From Prochlorococcus sp. AG-409-I11 (GTDB lineage: Bacteria > Cyanobacteriota > Cyanobacteriia > PCC-6307 > Cyanobiaceae): a stretch of 64,000 nucleotides of DNA. This document shows, one piece after another, positions 25,328 to 35,237 of the stretch (positions are counted from its first letter, which is position 1; each line of letters starts with the position of its first letter). The stretch lies in the NCBI GenBank assembly GCA_003215725.1, contig QCJX01000005.1, positions 26,323 through 90,322 on the forward strand, given 5' to 3'. Both the position numbers and the translations under genes were made by a program. The notes beneath the pieces are model-generated. The model saw only the letters and a program-made list of their open reading frames with translations. It was not told where the DNA came from and made no database searches.

Positions 25328-25879
25328 TTAAGTGCCAGGATTGAACTTGTTTTCGCCTTCAGAAGCTGGAACGTAACCATCGCTGATTGAGCCACATTTA
25401 AGACTTTCAGCTGTGCTGCCAGTAGCTCTATCACAAAGAGCCTTTTGTTGAGATCTGTCAAGGACAGCGTCTGTGAAATTGGTTCCATCAATTTCAGCGC
25501 CATCGAAACGACTCTTTAAGAGTTCTGCTCCACTCAGATTTGCACCTGATAGGTCAGCATTGTCAAAACGAGTTGCGTATGCAATTACATTTTGCAGATT
25601 TGCACCACTGAGATTGGCGTCTTGCAGATTAGATACGCTGAAGAAAGACCCACTGAAGTTGGCCTCCCCCAGGTCTCTGCCTGAAAGATCGTATTTGACG
25701 TATTCAGTGTTTTGAAGATTTTGACCATGGAGACTCGTATCAAGTGAATCCACGGAAGATGGATCACTTGGATATAGAGCCCCTACAGAGACTGGATTGA
25801 AAGTAAGGCCCACTATTACTGGTAACAAGATAAGCAGTCTTGTAAGGGACCGTTTCAGAGAAGAAATAAGAGAGGCCAT
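25328..25879 (-). CDS. Pentapeptide-repeat protein, probably lumenal/periplasmic
   Basis: 183 residues. An N-terminal signal sequence (basic start, then LLILLPVIVGLTFNPVSVGA) is followed by tandem A(N/D)LSGAN-type pentapeptides at ~70-135 (ANFSGS, ANLSGANLQN, ADLSGANLSGAEL). These fold into a right-handed quadrilateral helix. Thylakoid-lumen pentapeptide proteins of this type are common in cyanobacteria; function is mostly unknown. The C-terminus holds two Cys that could form a disulfide. Confidence 0.88.
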   Translation of the reverse strand: MASLISSLKRSLTRLLILLPVIVGLTFNPVSVGALYPSDPSSVDSLDTSLHGQNLQNTEYVKYDLSGRDLGEANFSGSFFSVSNLQDANLSGANLQNVIAYATRFDNADLSGANLSGAELLKSRFDGAEIDGTNFTDAVLDRSQQKALCDRATGSTAESLKCGSISDGYVPASEGENKFNPGT

Positions 25880-25954
25880 TTAGGACGTCAGCGTTTGACG
25901 GAAGCACCACACAACACCATTCTTTCACGGTGTGGGAGTCCAATCGTCAAGGAA

Positions 25955-26911
25955 TCACGAACTGTTGCAGCCTTGTTTTATATCAATTTCAAGAAAGTCT
26001 TTGGCTAAAAGGGTATTTGGGAAAATCGACCTTGCTTCGGCAAGCAGGTCATTAGCTGTCACACGGTTGCCTGGAGTGTATCTAGGACTTAAATGTGTGA
26101 GGATTAGTTGCCCTACTTTTGCTTCCGCTGCGGTTTGTGCTGCCATTGTGCTGGTTGAGTGTTGCCTCTGATATGCCATTTCAGCGTCTTCATGAGAATA
26201 AGTAGATTCATGTATAAGCATGTCTGCACCATTAGCTAGCTCTATTGCGGCTTCGGAAAAAAGCGTATCTGTGCAATAAACCAAGCTTGAACCTCGCCTT
26301 TTCGGACCACAAAAATCTTTACCTTCTACAACCCTCCCATCATCCAAACGAACTTTTTTGCCGCGCTGGAGTTCTGCATAAATCGGACCTGGTGGAATTT
26401 TTAGAGCTTTTGCACGTTCAAGGTCAAAACGACCTGGTTTTTCTTTTTCGTCAATTCTGTAAGCAAAGGCAGGGACCCTATGGTTTAAGGAGGTGCATCG
26501 CACAATGAAATCTTTATCTTCAAGAAGAATTAGGTTTTCTTGAGCTGCTTTTCTTACACGATGGATTTCTATTGGATAGCTAGTTCGGCATGAACAATTA
26601 TTCATAACCCCAGACAAATAATTTTCTAAGGGGTCTGGCCCATAAAGATCAATACCTTCACTATTTCCAGCTAAACCAAGACTTGCTAAAAGACCTGGTA
26701 ATCCAAACACATGATCACCATGCATGTGAGTAATAAAAATTCTCTTTAGTTGTGAAAGACGAAGGTTGCTCCGAAGAAATTGGTGTTGCGTTCCTTCTCC
26801 ACAATCAAATAGCCATAATTCAGATCTCTGTGGAAGTCTTAATGCCACTGCTGAAACGTTACGTGCTCGAGTTGGAACCCCTGAGCTTGTGCCTAAAAAA
26901 GTGACCTGCAA
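25955..26911 (-). CDS. rnz: Ribonuclease Z
   Basis: 318 residues of the beta-lactamase fold. It cuts the 3' trailer from tRNA precursors. Zinc-binding HMHGDH is at ~62-67, with the later family His and Asp residues in [12 protein letters not shown] and LTHLSPRY. This activity is needed here, since the two tRNA genes in the window lack an encoded CCA. Same strand as the pentapeptide gene, 75 bases upstream of it. Confidence 0.95.
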   Translation of the reverse strand: MQVTFLGTSSGVPTRARNVSAVALRLPQRSELWLFDCGEGTQHQFLRSNLRLSQLKRIFITHMHGDHVFGLPGLLASLGLAGNSEGIDLYGPDPLENYLSGVMNNCSCRTSYPIEIHRVRKAAQENLILLEDKDFIVRCTSLNHRVPAFAYRIDEKEKPGRFDLERAKALKIPPGPIYAELQRGKKVRLDDGRVVEGKDFCGPKRRGSSLVYCTDTLFSEAAIELANGADMLIHESTYSHEDAEMAYQRQHSTSTMAAQTAAEAKVGQLILTHLSPRYTPGNRVTANDLLAEARSIFPNTLLAKDFLEIDIKQGCNSS

Positions 26912-27007
26912 GGCTATTTGCTCTCAAAAAATATGCTGTCGTTACTGATTCTGCCCTCTGGCATTGATATCGTCTTCAAGGCAAACTGATGTTGAAATTC
27001 AATTTTC

Positions 27008-28384
27008 ATGTTGTTAGACCGATTAATCATATTGAGAGTGTGTTCAGCAAGTTCGTTTGGGATTTTTCTTTTTTGCTCAGGATCTCAAGCTTTAGCTGCT
27101 CAAGAACCTGTTTTGCGTGTTTTGATTAATGAAGGGAAGCAAGTTCGATTGCGATCAGATGGTGATATACCTCTTTTAATAACTGGTGTAGGACCAGGGA
27201 TCAAGAGAGTTAGTTCTTTAAGACTACGTAAAAAAAATGGTCAATTAAGGTTTACTATTGAAGGTTCTAATCGCAAATGGTCTTACCTTTCTCCAAATTC
27301 TAAAGTTAGAGTTAGAAGTAATGATCCTAGAGGGATTTGGCTTGGTAAAAGAAGATATGGAGGGGAGTTAAGGGTTGATTTAAGAGGCTCTCGACTCAGA
27401 GTTATTAATCATTTGGGAGTGGAAAGGTATTTAGCCAGCGTTGTAGGTAGTGAAATGCCTAAATCATGGCCTATTGAGGCTTTGAAGGCTCAAGCTGTTG
27501 CAGCTAGGACATATGCATTGCAACAGTTAGGGAATCAGAAGGCTTTTGATGTCAAATCGACAGAATTAAGTCAGGTTTATCTTGGAATTGAGTCTGAAAC
27601 TAAAAGTACAAAAAAGGCTGTTAATAGCACTCGTTCTTTAGTTCTTACTCACAAAGGTAAATTGATAAATGCTGTTTTTCATAGCAGTTCTGGTGGGCAG
27701 ACTGAAGCAAGTGGAAAAGTTTGGAAAAAAAACCTCCCATACTTAGAAAGTGTTCCTGATTATGACCAACACAGCCCTTGGTACGAATGGGAAAGGGAAT
27801 TTAGCTATCAGGAATTAAAAGAATTTTTCCCTGATATAGGTGAGTTTAAAAAAATTCAGATATTAAAAACCAGTCCTACAGGAAGAATTATGGAGGCAAA
27901 GCTTTCTGGTGCGCAAAAAGATCTTTTGATCTCGGGAAAGGAATTAAGAAGAAGGTTGGGATTAAAGAGTACTTTGATGAAATTTAAGATAATTCATAAT
28001 TACAATGATCCAGATCAAGATTATACAAATTACTCGCCTTTCTCTTTGAAAGCTAAGAAGCAAAAATCTTTCTTAAATGAGGAGAATAGATATTTGCTTT
28101 CTAATCCTTCTTCTTCTCAAATAAAGAATATATTAAAACCGGTACCACCATTACCCCCATTACCTTTGTCAAAAGATAAAATGATAATTAGCTTACCTTC
28201 TCCTCCACCTTTGCCTTCCATGCCAGGTCAATTTATTTTATTAGTGAGAGGGTTTGGTGCAGGCCATGGTGTTGGATTGAGTCAATGGGGGGCTCATGGA
28301 ATGGCGAAGAAAGGAGCAAATTACCGTCAAATATTGCGTCATTATTATCGAGGAGTAAATATTACTCAGTTTGTCTCGAGTTAA
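27008..28384 (+). CDS. SpoIID/LytB-domain protein
   Basis: 458 residues. A signal peptide covers the first ~28 residues. The SpoIID domain spans ~120-300 with SVVGSEMPKSWPIEALKAQA, the adjacent RTYAL segment and the Ser-Ser-Gly-Gly-Gln-Thr-Glu stretch. A proline-rich linker at ~378-408 separates the final HGVGLSQWGAHGMA motif. SpoIID-type enzymes are lytic transglycosylases acting on peptidoglycan stripped of side peptides; in non-sporulating cyanobacteria the role is presumably cell-wall remodelling. The Pro-rich insertion is longer than usual. Confidence 0.88.
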   Translation: MLLDRLIILRVCSASSFGIFLFCSGSQALAAQEPVLRVLINEGKQVRLRSDGDIPLLITGVGPGIKRVSSLRLRKKNGQLRFTIEGSNRKWSYLSPNSKVRVRSNDPRGIWLGKRRYGGELRVDLRGSRLRVINHLGVERYLASVVGSEMPKSWPIEALKAQAVAARTYALQQLGNQKAFDVKSTELSQVYLGIESETKSTKKAVNSTRSLVLTHKGKLINAVFHSSSGGQTEASGKVWKKNLPYLESVPDYDQHSPWYEWEREFSYQELKEFFPDIGEFKKIQILKTSPTGRIMEAKLSGAQKDLLISGKELRRRLGLKSTLMKFKIIHNYNDPDQDYTNYSPFSLKAKKQKSFLNEENRYLLSNPSSSQIKNILKPVPPLPPLPLSKDKMIISLPSPPPLPSMPGQFILLVRGFGAGHGVGLSQWGAHGMAKKGANYRQILRHYYRGVNITQFVSS

Positions 28385-28489
28385 TAATTGAAAATTGTGG
28401 AAAATATTAGATAAATATACATAGGCTTATGTCAATGATTAATATTTTGACGCCTATTAGAAATATCCGGTTGATAAAAATTCTTTCGA

Positions 28490-29425
28490 TTATCCGATTG
28501 CATTGAAGACAATTTCTGGCTTAATTATTTCTTTTTCAATACAACGACCTATGCCTATTAATTCGTTCTCTAGCCCAATAACGGCTATAAAATTGAAGAG
28601 TTTTTTATCATCATCACTTTGAAGATTAAGGCTAGATTTATTTTGACTTACCCTCCCATTTATATTTCGACCAGTCCTCCAATCCTTAAGTTCCTCTTGT
28701 TGCCTAATTTTGAATTTATTTAAGTGAGCTAGGGCTTCTAGCGGTTCGACTATTTCAGGAACTTCATATTCATTATTGTTATTAAGATTAGGCAACTTTA
28801 TACATTGCTCCTCCTGAAAACCTAGTGCTTGAGTTCGCCTGAGCTGTGCGAGACATCCTCCACAACCTAAAATTTCACCTAAGTCTCTAGCTAAAGAACG
28901 TATATATGTGCCTGATGAACAATTTACTTTTATCTCTAGCTGCCCTACATCTTGATTCCAATTTAGAAGAAGCAATTGATGAATGACTATTTCTTTAGAA
29001 CTTAGTTCAAACACTTCACCCCTATGTGCTCTTTTGTAGGCACGCTCTCCTTTGATATGTACGCTTGAAATTCGTGGAGGTTTTTGTTTGATATTCCCAG
29101 TAAATTTTCTTAGAACCTTATTTAGATAAATACTGTTGAGTTGAGGCCAATTCTTATCAGTGAGTATTTCCCCGTGGATATCATCAGTTGACGTGGTTCT
29201 CCCTAACTGGATTATCCCTTGATAAGCCTTAGTGCCTGGTAAGAATTGCAGTAGCCGTGTCGCCTTCCCAATTGCGATAGGAAGAACTCCTGTAACCGCA
29301 GGATCTAATGTCCCTCCATGGCCAATACGCTTTATGCCAAAGACCCTTCTTAGTCTGTTTACGCAATCATGAGAGGTTAATCCTGTGGGCTTATCAATCA
29401 CAACGAAGCCAAAAGGATTATTCAC
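28490..29425 (-). CDS. truB: tRNA pseudouridine-55 synthase
   Basis: 311 residues. Makes pseudouridine 55 in the T-loop of tRNAs. Start motif VIDKPTGLTSHDCVN, and catalytic Asp in GHGGTLDPAVTGVLP at ~37-51. The RNA-contact motif SSGTYIRSLARDLG is near 175. Length is normal. Divergent from the methyltransferase gene, 96 bases apart. Confidence 0.95.
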   Translation of the reverse strand: MNNPFGFVVIDKPTGLTSHDCVNRLRRVFGIKRIGHGGTLDPAVTGVLPIAIGKATRLLQFLPGTKAYQGIIQLGRTTSTDDIHGEILTDKNWPQLNSIYLNKVLRKFTGNIKQKPPRISSVHIKGERAYKRAHRGEVFELSSKEIVIHQLLLLNWNQDVGQLEIKVNCSSGTYIRSLARDLGEILGCGGCLAQLRRTQALGFQEEQCIKLPNLNNNNEYEVPEIVEPLEALAHLNKFKIRQQEELKDWRTGRNINGRVSQNKSSLNLQSDDDKKLFNFIAVIGLENELIGIGRCIEKEIIKPEIVFNAIG

Positions 29426-29521
29426 GATTAATTAATTTGGTTTGATAGTTTACGTTCTGGACATAATGCTCTATTCAGGTTGAGCATTTAAGTTGATATT
29501 GCCAAAAAATTTGTTTTTTTA

Positions 29522-30280
29522 GTGAAAGACTTGTTTGATCGAGAAAATGAATTTTCAACCTTCCTAGAAACAGGCCTTGATTTGAAGGATCATTTGGCCA
29601 AGTTTCTTCAACTATCTGTTGAGGAAATAGAGGCAAGACTTCCAAATAGCAAAGATGATTTAGCATCTTTGCACCCAGGTTCATTTCAACCTGAAGAAGT
29701 TGCTTCTTTTTATGAGGACAAGGTTGGCAATGCTCATCTACTTGAACTTGCCTCGTGGCATTTAAGTAGTGCTGATTACATAGCTGAAACTCTTCGACTT
29801 CAAAAAATGTTTGCAAGAGGTCAAGTCCTTGACTTTGGAGGAGGAATTGGAACTCATGCATTAGCAGCAGCGAGCCTTCCATTAGTAGATCATGTTTGGT
29901 TCGTTGATTTAAATCCGATTAATCGTGAGTTTGTAGAATTAAGAGCAAATGAACTTCAATTAAAAGAAAAAATTTCTTTTTGCAGAGACTTAGAATCAAC
30001 TGGAAAAATCAAGTTTGATACTTTAGTTTGTTTAGATGTTCTGGAACACTTGCCAGATCCTTCGGCACAACTTTTGGAGTTTCTGCAGCGCCTATCCGTT
30101 GATGCTATTGCAGTTATGAATTGGTATTTCTTTAAAGGTAACCAAGGTGAGTATCCATTCCATTTTGATGATCCAGTGCTTATTGAGAAATTTTTTCAAA
30201 CTCTTCAAAGTAAATATATAGAAGTATTTCACCCTTTACTTATTACTGCACGTACGTATAGACCATTGTTAGAAAATTAA
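29522..30280 (+). CDS. Class I SAM-dependent methyltransferase
   Basis: 252 residues from a GTG at 29522. SAM-binding motif VLDFGGGIGTHALAA at ~101-115, motif II acidic FVDLNPINREF, then CLDVLEHLPDPSAQLLEF. This is the general small-molecule methyltransferase layout. The N-terminal 90 residues are helical and specific to this family. The substrate is not predictable. The gene is followed by rplU-rpmA on the other strand. Confidence 0.82.
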   Translation: MKDLFDRENEFSTFLETGLDLKDHLAKFLQLSVEEIEARLPNSKDDLASLHPGSFQPEEVASFYEDKVGNAHLLELASWHLSSADYIAETLRLQKMFARGQVLDFGGGIGTHALAAASLPLVDHVWFVDLNPINREFVELRANELQLKEKISFCRDLESTGKIKFDTLVCLDVLEHLPDPSAQLLEFLQRLSVDAIAVMNWYFFKGNQGEYPFHFDDPVLIEKFFQTLQSKYIEVFHPLLITARTYRPLLEN

Positions 30281-30317
30281 TTTAAAATTAAAATGTTTAA
30301 CTATTAAATATAAAAAA

Positions 30318-30584
30318 TTAACTTAATGCTGCAACGTTTATACGTTTTCGATTGCGAAGTCCTCGCTTAATACTATCAAAATCAACAACTCCATCTTTTA
30401 ATGCAAATAGAGTGTCGTCTTTACCTCTCCCAACATTTATTCCTGGGAGAACGGAAGTTCCCCTTTGCCTGATAAGTATTGAACCAGCAGTGACTTTTTC
30501 ACCTCCATAAGCTTTTACCCCAAGCCTTTTGGAGTTTGAATCCCTACCATTTCTTGTAGAGCCAGTACCTTTTTTATGTGCCAT
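30318..30584 (-). CDS. rpmA: 50S ribosomal protein L27
   Basis: 88 residues, starting [20 protein letters not shown], the intact N-terminal extension that reaches the peptidyl-transferase centre. There is no cleavable N-terminal prefix of the kind seen in Firmicutes. Follows rplU by 39 bases on the same strand. Confidence 0.97.
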   Translation of the reverse strand: MAHKKGTGSTRNGRDSNSKRLGVKAYGGEKVTAGSILIRQRGTSVLPGINVGRGKDDTLFALKDGVVDFDSIKRGLRNRKRINVAALS

Positions 30585-30623
30585 TGGTTTGGGAAGAAGA
30601 TTGTTGTGGTGAAATTGACTTGA

Positions 30624-31019
30624 TTAGTCGCTTGCCTCTTTCGGTTTGGCAGCTGTTTTTGTCGAGGTTGTAATTGATTTAACCATAACTCTGGTAAGTT
30701 CTTGTCGATGTCCATTTTTTCTTCTGGTCTTCTTTTTGGGCCTCATTTTGTAAACGATTATTTTCGGTCCTCTTCGGTGCTCTAAAACTGTTAATTCAAC
30801 ACTTGCACCTTTTATATAAGGTTTCCCAATAGTGGTTTTTTTACCGTCATTAATTAGAAGAACTTCTTTAAGAGTTACCGAATCATTTACCTTGGCATTG
30901 ATTCGATCAAGGTCATAGTAGCGATTTTCTTTTAACCAAAACTGTTGGCCAGAAGTTTCAACGATTGCATAAGAAGCATCGTCGGTTTCTTTGGTTGAGC
31001 TTGCTTTTGCTTTAGGCAT
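30624..31019 (-). CDS. rplU: 50S ribosomal protein L21
   Basis: 131 residues: a ~20-residue N-terminal extension, then the L21 core (AIVETSGQQFWLKENRYYDL) and the rRNA-contact region KMRPKKKTRRKNGHRQ. The C-terminal tail is Ala/Lys rich. First gene of the rplU-rpmA pair. Divergent from kaiB with 174 bases between; in related Synechococcus kaiA occupies this interval. Confidence 0.96.
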   Translation of the reverse strand: MPKAKASSTKETDDASYAIVETSGQQFWLKENRYYDLDRINAKVNDSVTLKEVLLINDGKKTTIGKPYIKGASVELTVLEHRRGPKIIVYKMRPKKKTRRKNGHRQELTRVMVKSITTSTKTAAKPKEASD

Positions 31020-31193
31020 GTATCTGAAGACGTGAACAGGCTCGGGATAACGTGTGAAGTGAAGACTTCAAGGTTAATATCCGATTAGGCCTGCTTTCAC
31101 ATTCGAATTAAAACCAATTTTCTATCTTTGAGGGCGATTTAGTCAAGTTTGGAAGCTGGTAGGCCCTTTCTCAAAATCTTCTGGAGTTGTTTA

Positions 31194-31544
31194 ATGAGTC
31201 CTAGAAAAACTTATATTTTGAAACTGTACGTTGCAGGGAATACTCCAAACTCCATGAGGGCTTTAAAGACATTGCGAGACATCCTGGAGACAGAGTTTCG
31301 TGGTGTTTATGCCTTAAAGGTTATTGATGTTTTAAAAAATCCTCAACTTGCGGAAGAGGATAAAATTCTTGCTACTCCTACGTTGTCAAAGATCCTTCCA
31401 CCTCCTGTCAGGAGAATTATTGGAGATCTTTCAGATAGAGAACGAGTTTTGATAGGCCTTGACTTGCTTTATGACGAATTGACTGAACAAGATCTTCATG
31501 GTGCATCGTTTGGAGATGAGGACATTCCAAGGACAGATTCTTAA
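31194..31544 (+). CDS. kaiB: Circadian clock protein KaiB
   Basis: 116 residues from the ATG at 31194 ([20 protein letters not shown]). Thioredoxin-like fold with the known KaiB features: [17 protein letters not shown], the central [21 protein letters not shown] segment, and an acidic tail ~15 residues longer than in S. elongatus. KaiB binds the CI ring of KaiC. The frame stays open upstream to a TTG at 31149, but the ATG matches the family start. It is followed by kaiC after 78 bases. Confidence 0.96.
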   Translation: MSPRKTYILKLYVAGNTPNSMRALKTLRDILETEFRGVYALKVIDVLKNPQLAEEDKILATPTLSKILPPPVRRIIGDLSDRERVLIGLDLLYDELTEQDLHGASFGDEDIPRTDS

Positions 31545-31622
31545 GGCTCACGGTGCACCTGATGGTTACTCAATGATTTTTCACTAGCTTTATTTAGTAA
31601 TTAGAGACTATGCGGCTTTCCA

Positions 31623-33146
31623 GTGACATCTTCTAACTCATTAAATATGCAAGTGCAAAAATTACCTACTGGAATTGAAGGGTTTGATGATGTTTGTCAG
31701 GGAGGGTTACCAAATGCTCGAAGTACTTTGGTGAGTGGGACATCAGGAACAGGTAAGACAGTTTTTTCCCTTCAGTATTTGCATCATGGTATTTGTCACT
31801 TCGATGAACCAGGGATTTTTGTGACTTTTGAAGAGTCACCTGTAGATATTATTCGTAACGCAGCAAGTTTCGGATGGGAACTCCAAGAACTAATAGATCA
31901 AAATAAACTTTTTATTCTTGATGCATCTCCCGATCCAGATGGTCAAGATGTAGCAGGTAATTTTGATTTGTCGGGACTTATTGAAAGGATTAGCTATGCA
32001 ATAAGGAAATATAAAGCAAAGCGAGTTGCTATTGATTCAATCACAGCTGTGTTTCAACAATATGATGCTATTTATGTTGTTAGACGTGAAATTTTCAGGT
32101 TAATAGCTCGCCTTAAAGAAATTGGTGTAACTACTGTTATGACGACTGAAAGAATTGATGAATATGGGCCAATTGCTCGTTATGGTGTGGAAGAATTCGT
32201 TTCAGACAATGTAGTGATTTTGAGAAATGTTCTTGAGTCCGAGAAAAGAAGACGAACAGTAGAGATATTGAAGTTAAGAGGAACAACACATATGAAAGGC
32301 GAGTTCCCCTTTACCATGGGCAAACAGGGGATTAGTGTTTTCCCCTTAGGTGCAATGAGATTAACGCAGAGATCATCAAATATTCGTATAAGTTCTGGAG
32401 TCTCTGATTTAGATGAAATGTGTGGAGGAGGTTTTTTTCAGGACTCCATAATTCTTGCTACTGGTGCAACTGGGACAGGCAAAACAATGTTAGTTTCTAA
32501 ATTTATTGAGGATGCCTATTTTAATAAGGAGAGAGCAATCTTATTTGCTTATGAAGAATCCAGAGCACAGTTACTTAGAAATGCAACTAGCTGGGGAATT
32601 GATTTTGAAAAAATGGAAAGTGATGGCCTATTAAAAATTATTTGTGCATATCCAGAATCAACAGGTCTTGAAGATCATCTGCAAATAATAAAAACTGAAA
32701 TTACTCAATTTAAACCATCAAGACTGGCGATTGATTCGTTATCCGCGCTTGCAAGAGGAGTAAGCCTAAATGCATTTAGGCAATTTGTTATAGGGGTCAC
32801 TGGTTATGCAAAACAGGAAGAAATTGCTGGTTTTTTCACAAACACAGCTGAGGAGTTTATGGGCAGCCATTCAATTACTGACTCTCACATCTCTACAATC
32901 ACTGATACTATCTTGTTGCTTCAGTATGTAGAGATAAAAGGTGAGATGGCTCGTGCTGTGAATGTATTTAAAATGAGAGGTTCATGGCACGATAAGAGAA
33001 TTCGAGAATTTGTAATTACTGGTGATGGTCCTGAGATTAAAGATTCGTTTTCTAATTTTGAGCAGATTTTTAGCGGAGCTCCTCATCGAATTACTTCCGA
33101 TGACCAAATGCCTGGGGTATTTAAGGGCTTGGATTCATCTAAATAA
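31623..33146 (+). CDS. kaiC: Circadian clock ATPase/kinase KaiC
   Basis: 507 residues from a GTG; an ATG eight codons later is also possible. Two RecA-like halves, with Walker A loops GTSGTGKT near residue 40 and GATGTGKT near 280. The autophosphorylation pair is present as S424-T425 in HISTITDT. This clock lacks kaiA in the window, as in Prochlorococcus generally, so it is expected to run as an hourglass reset each day rather than a self-sustained oscillator. Converges on nblS with 4 bases between stops. Confidence 0.97.
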   Translation: MTSSNSLNMQVQKLPTGIEGFDDVCQGGLPNARSTLVSGTSGTGKTVFSLQYLHHGICHFDEPGIFVTFEESPVDIIRNAASFGWELQELIDQNKLFILDASPDPDGQDVAGNFDLSGLIERISYAIRKYKAKRVAIDSITAVFQQYDAIYVVRREIFRLIARLKEIGVTTVMTTERIDEYGPIARYGVEEFVSDNVVILRNVLESEKRRRTVEILKLRGTTHMKGEFPFTMGKQGISVFPLGAMRLTQRSSNIRISSGVSDLDEMCGGGFFQDSIILATGATGTGKTMLVSKFIEDAYFNKERAILFAYEESRAQLLRNATSWGIDFEKMESDGLLKIICAYPESTGLEDHLQIIKTEITQFKPSRLAIDSLSALARGVSLNAFRQFVIGVTGYAKQEEIAGFFTNTAEEFMGSHSITDSHISTITDTILLLQYVEIKGEMARAVNVFKMRGSWHDKRIREFVITGDGPEIKDSFSNFEQIFSGAPHRITSDDQMPGVFKGLDSSK

Positions 33147-33150
33147 TAAT

Positions 33151-35220
33151 TTAATCGACTTTAATTAGCTGACTTGTAGCCCACTCTCGATCTTTGCGCT
33201 CTGACTCCAGCTTTAATTCGTCTTGATCAGCTAGCTCTAATGGGAGATCAAACCAAAATGTTGTTCCTACATTGGGTTCACTAACCATGAAAACTTTCCC
33301 TCCATGTTTCTCTACTATTTCTCTAACGATTGCAAGCCCTAGACCTGTTCCTGCTTGTGTATGAACTGCATTCTCTACACGATAAAACCTCTCAAAGATG
33401 CGTCTTTGATCAATCTCATTTATCCCGTAACCTGTATCAGAAACTTCTATCCGTAATTTTGGGAGCGGAGAAAAGAATTCACAATGAGGAGCTTGATTGT
33501 CTTTTTGTAAAGGAGAAGCTTTGCAAATATCCGGCCAAGTGTAAGCCCTAATAACTAAATGTCCTTCAGTTCGATTGAATTTGATCCCATTACCAATGAG
33601 ATTATCTAAGACTTGTAGAAGTAAGTCCAAATTGCCAAGTACTAATGGGATTGACTGCTCTGCTTCTAGAGAAAGAAAAACGTTTTTTTCTTCTGCATTC
33701 AGTTTGTAGTTCCTTAAAGTTTGTTGTATTGATGGGAGTAAACTTATTGGTTCAAACTTAACTTTTCTTTTGGACTCTAAGCGCGATAGGTCAAGTACGT
33801 CGTTGACCAGTCTGGTCAGTCTATCAGTCTCTGAATTAGCAATTCCAAGAAATTCTTTTTGCTCATCATTGCTTAGTTGATCTCCTAGGTCGTGAAGTGT
33901 TTCGATATAACTTTTGATATTAGATAGAGGTGTCCTCAATTCATGAGATACATTTCCTATAAATTGATTTTGAGCAGAATTAAGTTCTACTTCTCTTGTT
34001 AGATCCTGAATGGTGACAGCTATACCTTTGAGTTTTTCTCCAGAGCTATCTTTTACTGATTGCAAGACGATTCGAAGAGTTCTAGCAGGCTCACCAATAC
34101 TGCAACGAAGATCATCATTTTCTATGTTTTTATTTAAGAGCGCATTTATTGGTTCATCTAATTCACTTTCTAGTGAACTTGGTAATTCATCAATTAGTTT
34201 TTGCCCCTCTAATTTTCGTCCTTCCCAACGAAAAATTCTTTGAGCAGTTGGATTAGCTAAAACTATTTCTCCTTTTGAATCTAGAAGAACAGCGCCGTCT
34301 GCCATTGTTGCTATTAGTGATTGTTGTTTTACTTGAGCTGCTTGTAGTTCTTCTATATTTGCAGCTTCATAATTTTCAAGTTGCGATGCCATTGCATTGA
34401 ATCCATTTAATAATTCTCCAAGTTCCCCGTTCATTGGAAGTGAAATTCTTGACTTGAAATTTCCTCTAGCGATTTCTCTCACCCCTTGCACTAATTCCTT
34501 GAGAGGTTGAGTAATAGTAAGTGCATTAAATACAGCACCTAAGATGACAAGAATCCAAATAGAAATGAATACAGCTATTGTTACTTCTCTTGTTAATGAT
34601 GCTGTTGCTAAAGCTTTCTTATTTGGAGTTACTCCTAGTGCAAGTGTTCCTAAATAGTCTCCCTTCCAAAGCAGGGGTACAAATACATCTGTAACTTGCC
34701 CTTGTGGAGTTAAGTGTTGTCTAATTAATGGGAATTGAGGCCTTTGTTTTAATTCTGCTGGTAGTTCTAGCTTGCGGGTTAGTTGAAGCTCACTTCCTTT
34801 TTGATCAGAAGTTGCACTTACAGGTATCCCTAATTTGATAAACCCATCTGGGTCTGTGAAGAAGATATATCTCAAGTTCCTGCTTGATCGCCAAAACTTT
34901 TCAGACACATATGCCAACTCCTTATTTTGTCCATTTGCTATTAATTCAGTGACATTTCCAGAAAGTAATAGCCCAAGGTCTCGTGCATATCTAGTGTCAT
35001 TCATTCCTGCATCTCGTTGGATGCTACTTAAGGCAAAAAAAGTAATGCCAGTCATTATCAAGCTCACTACAAGAGTTGCTATTGCAAGCAACTTGCTTCT
35101 TATGCTGAATTCTGCCCACCAAAGATTTGTTCTTTCCCACCAACTTTTTCTAATTTTAGGATGACTATCCTCCATAGGTTTAGAACTTTTAGCTATAGGT
35201 TTTGATTTTGAGTTTTTCAT
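33151..35220 (-). CDS. nblS: NblS/Hik33-type sensor histidine kinase
   Basis: 689 residues. Two membrane helices (~42-66 and ~213-235) frame a ~145-residue extracytoplasmic sensor. HAMP follows at ~236-285, a PAS domain at ~300-400, then HisKA with NVSHELRTPLSNI. The ATPase N, G1 and G2 boxes are also present (NLIGNGIKFNRT, VSDTGYGI, GTGLGLAIVREIV). The NDTRYARDLGLLL segment is typical of NblS (Hik33/DspA), which adjusts photosynthesis genes to high light and nutrient stress. Its place upstream of purD is conserved in cyanobacteria, which supports the name. Confidence 0.9.
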   Translation of the reverse strand: MKNSKSKPIAKSSKPMEDSHPKIRKSWWERTNLWWAEFSIRSKLLAIATLVVSLIMTGITFFALSSIQRDAGMNDTRYARDLGLLLSGNVTELIANGQNKELAYVSEKFWRSSRNLRYIFFTDPDGFIKLGIPVSATSDQKGSELQLTRKLELPAELKQRPQFPLIRQHLTPQGQVTDVFVPLLWKGDYLGTLALGVTPNKKALATASLTREVTIAVFISIWILVILGAVFNALTITQPLKELVQGVREIARGNFKSRISLPMNGELGELLNGFNAMASQLENYEAANIEELQAAQVKQQSLIATMADGAVLLDSKGEIVLANPTAQRIFRWEGRKLEGQKLIDELPSSLESELDEPINALLNKNIENDDLRCSIGEPARTLRIVLQSVKDSSGEKLKGIAVTIQDLTREVELNSAQNQFIGNVSHELRTPLSNIKSYIETLHDLGDQLSNDEQKEFLGIANSETDRLTRLVNDVLDLSRLESKRKVKFEPISLLPSIQQTLRNYKLNAEEKNVFLSLEAEQSIPLVLGNLDLLLQVLDNLIGNGIKFNRTEGHLVIRAYTWPDICKASPLQKDNQAPHCEFFSPLPKLRIEVSDTGYGINEIDQRRIFERFYRVENAVHTQAGTGLGLAIVREIVEKHGGKVFMVSEPNVGTTFWFDLPLELADQDELKLESERKDREWATSQLIKVD

Positions 35221-35237
35221 TAATTTATTCCCTTGCT

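Noticed and set aside
29475..29882. 135-codon frame opposite the methyltransferase
   Set aside because: Antisense to a gene with a clear SAM-binding motif.
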